In this document: positions 20,001-22,717 of the stretch, in pieces | Layout: each line of letters begins with the position of its first letter | Position numbering within the stretch: the stretch's first letter is position 1 | DNA from: a virus | IMG/VR virus record: IMGVR_UViG_3300025110_000141 | Location: 1 to 22,717 of that record | DNA length: 22,717 bases | Direction: 5' to 3' (one strand) | Position numbers and translations under genes: made by a program | Notes under the pieces: generated by a model | Database searches by the model: none | The model's input: the letters and a program-made list of their open reading frames with translations, nothing else | Told to the model about the DNA's origin: nothing

Positions 20001-22717
20001 ATGGCTATAAAAAGATCAGACCTATTTTCAACTGCAGAATTCGAGAGCTACGATAGGAATAACAAAGTAGGCACACTAGAGTCTATGTTATCAGGTGTAG
20101 CATCGGGTTTGATTGCTATACCGAAAGGTTTCTTTTCACTAGGTGCAAGTCTTATGGACCTTGGAGTCAACAGCGGTAAAGCTGCCGCAGTAGAAAGATG
20201 GTTTGATGACCTTACAGAATTTGATGAGAAAGCAGAAGCAACAGCTGCTGGTAAAATTACAGAAGCATTAGTAAACATAGGTATCCCTGGTGGTATTGCA
20301 TTTAAAAGTGCAGCAGGTTTATCTAAGGCAGCTATGCTTGCAGGTAAAAATAATAAGTATGTTAGATTAGGAAACAAAGGTCTTGTTGGTGCAGCTGATG
20401 AAGCATTAGAACTAACAGCAAAAGGTAAAGGCAGACAGTTTATTGCCGGTGCATTAGGTGGTGGTGTAGCGGAAGGAGTATTTGTTGGTGATGCAGAAAA
20501 GCTTGGTACGTTTGGTGATCTTATTGGTGGTCCAACTAAAATAGATAGAAGTGATACTGACCCAGATGCAACAAGAGAAATATTAAACAGAATTAAATTT
20601 GGTACAGAGGGTGCATTATTTACAGGTATCCTAAGTGGTACAGGTAAAGTTATTAAAAAAATAACAAACAGGAACAAGGGATTAGACACAGCCAACTCAC
20701 AACTAGATAGATGGATTGATAAAGTTGCATCTAAATTTAGAGCTCGTAGTGGTAAGACTCAAGAATTTTTTGACATAGAGAGAGGCACTATTGGTGCACA
20801 AGCAGCTGATGCAAACGTTGCAAGAAACTTATCGAGAGATCTTGATGTAGATATAGATAGAATGTTTCCACCTATGCGTACTGTATTTAACAAGCAGTCT
20901 GCAAAAGAAAGAACAAAATTTTTAGGCGATGTAAACGATGCGTTGTTATCAGGAGAAGCAAGACTTGCCGATGATGGTGTTGCAACTTTTGGAGAAATAG
21001 ATGCAGCCGCTAAACAAAGAGTTCTTGAAGGTATAAGAAAATTTGCACCAACTAAAGAAGCAGCAGCTGAGTTAGAAAAATCTATTCTTGGTGGTCTGTC
21101 TATTATGAGAAGTAAATGGTCTGACTTGTTTTCTAAACTTGGTGGGTCATTGGGACAAGATGATATCCAAGCATTCAAACAATTATTTGGTGGTAAATTT
21201 AAAAACTATCTTGGTTCTACGTACGACATCTTTCAAGACAAAAGTATTCTACCATGGTTAAGATACAAACCTGCGGCAGAAGCTGTAGAGAATGCAAAAA
21301 ATTTATTTAAAGCTAGTGCAAGAGAAGCTGGAAAAGATCTTACAGATTTAGAAGCAGAGCAAATTGTAAACAATGTTCTTAAAACTTCTGGCTTACCTAA
21401 AGGTTTAAGAATGGACAAACCTTCTGATGCATTATTTAATATACCAGACTTCTTTGTAAACAGAACTGCACTAGATGATGCAGTTAAAAGAGGTGGTGTA
21501 CCTAGAATATCTATTAGAGATCTCGCATCACCCGCAGATAGAAAAGTGTTTGATGATTTGTTTGGTAAACAAAAAAATCCTATGCAAACTATGATTGGTG
21601 GTATGGCTAAACTATCTTTAATTACAAGACGTAATTTATTTTATGATGATCTTATGAAAAAGAATGATGAAGTTGTTGCTAACTGGAGAAATGCAACAGA
21701 TAAAAATTCTGTATCACAACCCATGTTTGCAAAATCAGAAGGAGAAGCAAGAGCTTTTTTTGGTGACGACTTTCAAAGAATAGAAGTAATTGACCCTGCA
21801 CAAACTTTAAATGTAAACATTGCATCTGGTGCAAGTAATCCTTTTGGTGATGTCACAAAACCTTTCTTTGCAAGACCGGGTGTTGCAGAAGCGTTAAAGA
21901 ATACATCTTTACAAACACAAGGCTCAGGAATGCTTGGTAGACTTTATGAAAGTTTAGTATTGTATCCTAAAGCTACATCACAGATTGCCAAAACAATTTT
22001 ATCACCAGTCACACACTTACGTAACTTTGTAAGTGCTGGAGCTTTTGCTGCAGCAAATGGTATCTTACCAGCAGCCGATCCTGCTGCAATTAAACAAGCA
22101 TACCAAGCATTACAAACAGGATTAAAAGGTACGAGACAACAAAATGATTTGTATCAAGAACTATTAGAACTGGGTGTTGTAAACTCTAACGTAAGACTTG
22201 GAGACTTATCAAGACTATTACAAGACGTAAACTTTGGTGAGACTATGACGTCTGACAAAGGTATGAGATTATTATTAAAACCATTATCAAAATTAAAACA
22301 AGTATCACAAGATTTATATACGGCTGAGGATGACTTCTGGAAAATTTATTCATGGGCTATAGAAAAAAATAGACTTGAAAAAAACTTTGAAAAGGTTGGT
22401 CTTGTTAGAGGACAATGGTTTAAAAGAAACGGAGTAGATATAAAACTAGATGACCAATTTTTAAAACAAGAAGCAGCTGACGTTGTAAGAAACAACATAC
22501 CTAACTACGATTATGTGTCTGACTTTGTAAAAGGTTTAAGAAAATTACCTATTGGAAACTTTGTATCTTTCCCAGCAGAAATAGCTAGAACAGGTACTAA
22601 CATTGTTAGACGTGCATTAAGAGAGATCAATGAGAGTATAACCTTAGCTGATGGAACGGTGGTAAAACCATTTCAAAACATAGGTTACACTAGATTATTT
22701 GGCTTTACGACTACGGT
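20001..22717 (+). CDS. Very large virion/ejection protein, N-terminal 905 codons (3' end outside window)
   Basis: The frame is open from the ATG at 20001 to the window edge; I followed the codons and saw no stop. The protein starts MAIKRSDLFSTAEFESYDR and has an early hydrophobic Gly/Ala segment (about 29-54, SMLSGVASGLIAIPKGFFSL). Long Lys/Asp/Ala helices follow, and another hydrophobic stretch includes SPVTHLRNFVSAGAFAAANG (about 674-693). Near the edge, YTAEDDFWKIYSWAIEKNRL and GLRKLPIGNFVSFPAEIART are motifs I remember from very large structural proteins of marine phages. A role like the large T7 internal core protein or another polyvalent virion protein is inferred. No lytic-transglycosylase motif is seen in this part. 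There is little ribosome-binding signal upstream. Confidence 0.6.
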   Translation, partial: MAIKRSDLFSTAEFESYDRNNKVGTLESMLSGVASGLIAIPKGFFSLGASLMDLGVNSGKAAAVERWFDDLTEFDEKAEATAAGKITEALVNIGIPGGIAFKSAAGLSKAAMLAGKNNKYVRLGNKGLVGAADEALELTAKGKGRQFIAGALGGGVAEGVFVGDAEKLGTFGDLIGGPTKIDRSDTDPDATREILNRIKFGTEGALFTGILSGTGKVIKKITNRNKGLDTANSQLDRWIDKVASKFRARSGKTQEFFDIERGTIGAQAADANVARNLSRDLDVDIDRMFPPMRTVFNKQSAKERTKFLGDVNDALLSGEARLADDGVATFGEIDAAAKQRVLEGIRKFAPTKEAAAELEKSILGGLSIMRSKWSDLFSKLGGSLGQDDIQAFKQLFGGKFKNYLGSTYDIFQDKSILPWLRYKPAAEAVENAKNLFKASAREAGKDLTDLEAEQIVNNVLKTSGLPKGLRMDKPSDALFNIPDFFVNRTALDDAVKRGGVPRISIRDLASPADRKVFDDLFGKQKNPMQTMIGGMAKLSLITRRNLFYDDLMKKNDEVVANWRNATDKNSVSQPMFAKSEGEARAFFGDDFQRIEVIDPAQTLNVNIASGASNPFGDVTKPFFARPGVAEALKNTSLQTQGSGMLGRLYESLVLYPKATSQIAKTILSPVTHLRNFVSAGAFAAANGILPAADPAAIKQAYQALQTGLKGTRQQNDLYQELLELGVVNSNVRLGDLSRLLQDVNFGETMTSDKGMRLLLKPLSKLKQVSQDLYTAEDDFWKIYSWAIEKNRLEKNFEKVGLVRGQWFKRNGVDIKLDDQFLKQEAADVVRNNIPNYDYVSDFVKGLRKLPIGNFVSFPAEIARTGTNIVRRALREINESITLADGTVVKPFQNIGYTRLFGFTTT

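Noticed and set aside
20048-21418. Three reverse-strand frames (20048-20695, 20759-21178, 21233-21418)
   Set aside because: They are shadows of the very large + strand gene from 20001, with Ser/Pro/Ala-rich products expected from the complement of its codons.

Overview
The window is a dense, AT-rich stretch of a tailed-phage genome, or a provirus fragment of one. All genes lie on the + strand, gaps are at most about 20 bases, and ten neighbouring pairs share a single base in a TAATG junction. Base composition, codon choice and remembered resemblance to uncultured marine (SAR11/cyanobacterial-type) phages suggest a marine bacterial host, but no host marker is present. I see no tRNA, integrase, CRISPR array, insertion sequence or convincing terminator.

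Layout. Positions 1-6216 form a virion module: the 3' end of a neck/tail protein, a structural protein, an SU10-type adaptor-like protein, a small beta-rich tail protein, a repeat protein built of WG and SVG units, a long tail fibre, a glycine-rich fibre tip and a small conserved tail protein. Positions 6238-12224 hold eleven short, overlapping genes. Nine encode predicted 2-oxoglutarate/Fe(II)-dependent oxygenases with readable metal-ligand motifs, one (7401-7910) looks like the same fold without ligands, and one (10177-10503) is of unknown type. Positions 12242-22717 return to virion genes: a 725-residue tail nozzle-like protein, several proteins with glycine-arginine motifs that are probably internal or ejected, two small ORFs of 55 codons each, a Gln/Ala-rich protein, and a very large protein that runs off the right edge.

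How the parts may work together. The oxygenase block interrupts a late structural operon, directly after the receptor-binding genes. It should therefore be expressed with virion proteins if transcription follows gene order. Post-translational hydroxylation of fibre or virion proteins, or of a host target, is the most economical idea, but the substrates are unknown. The number and mutual divergence of the oxygenases, with one apparently dead member, is the most unusual thing here.
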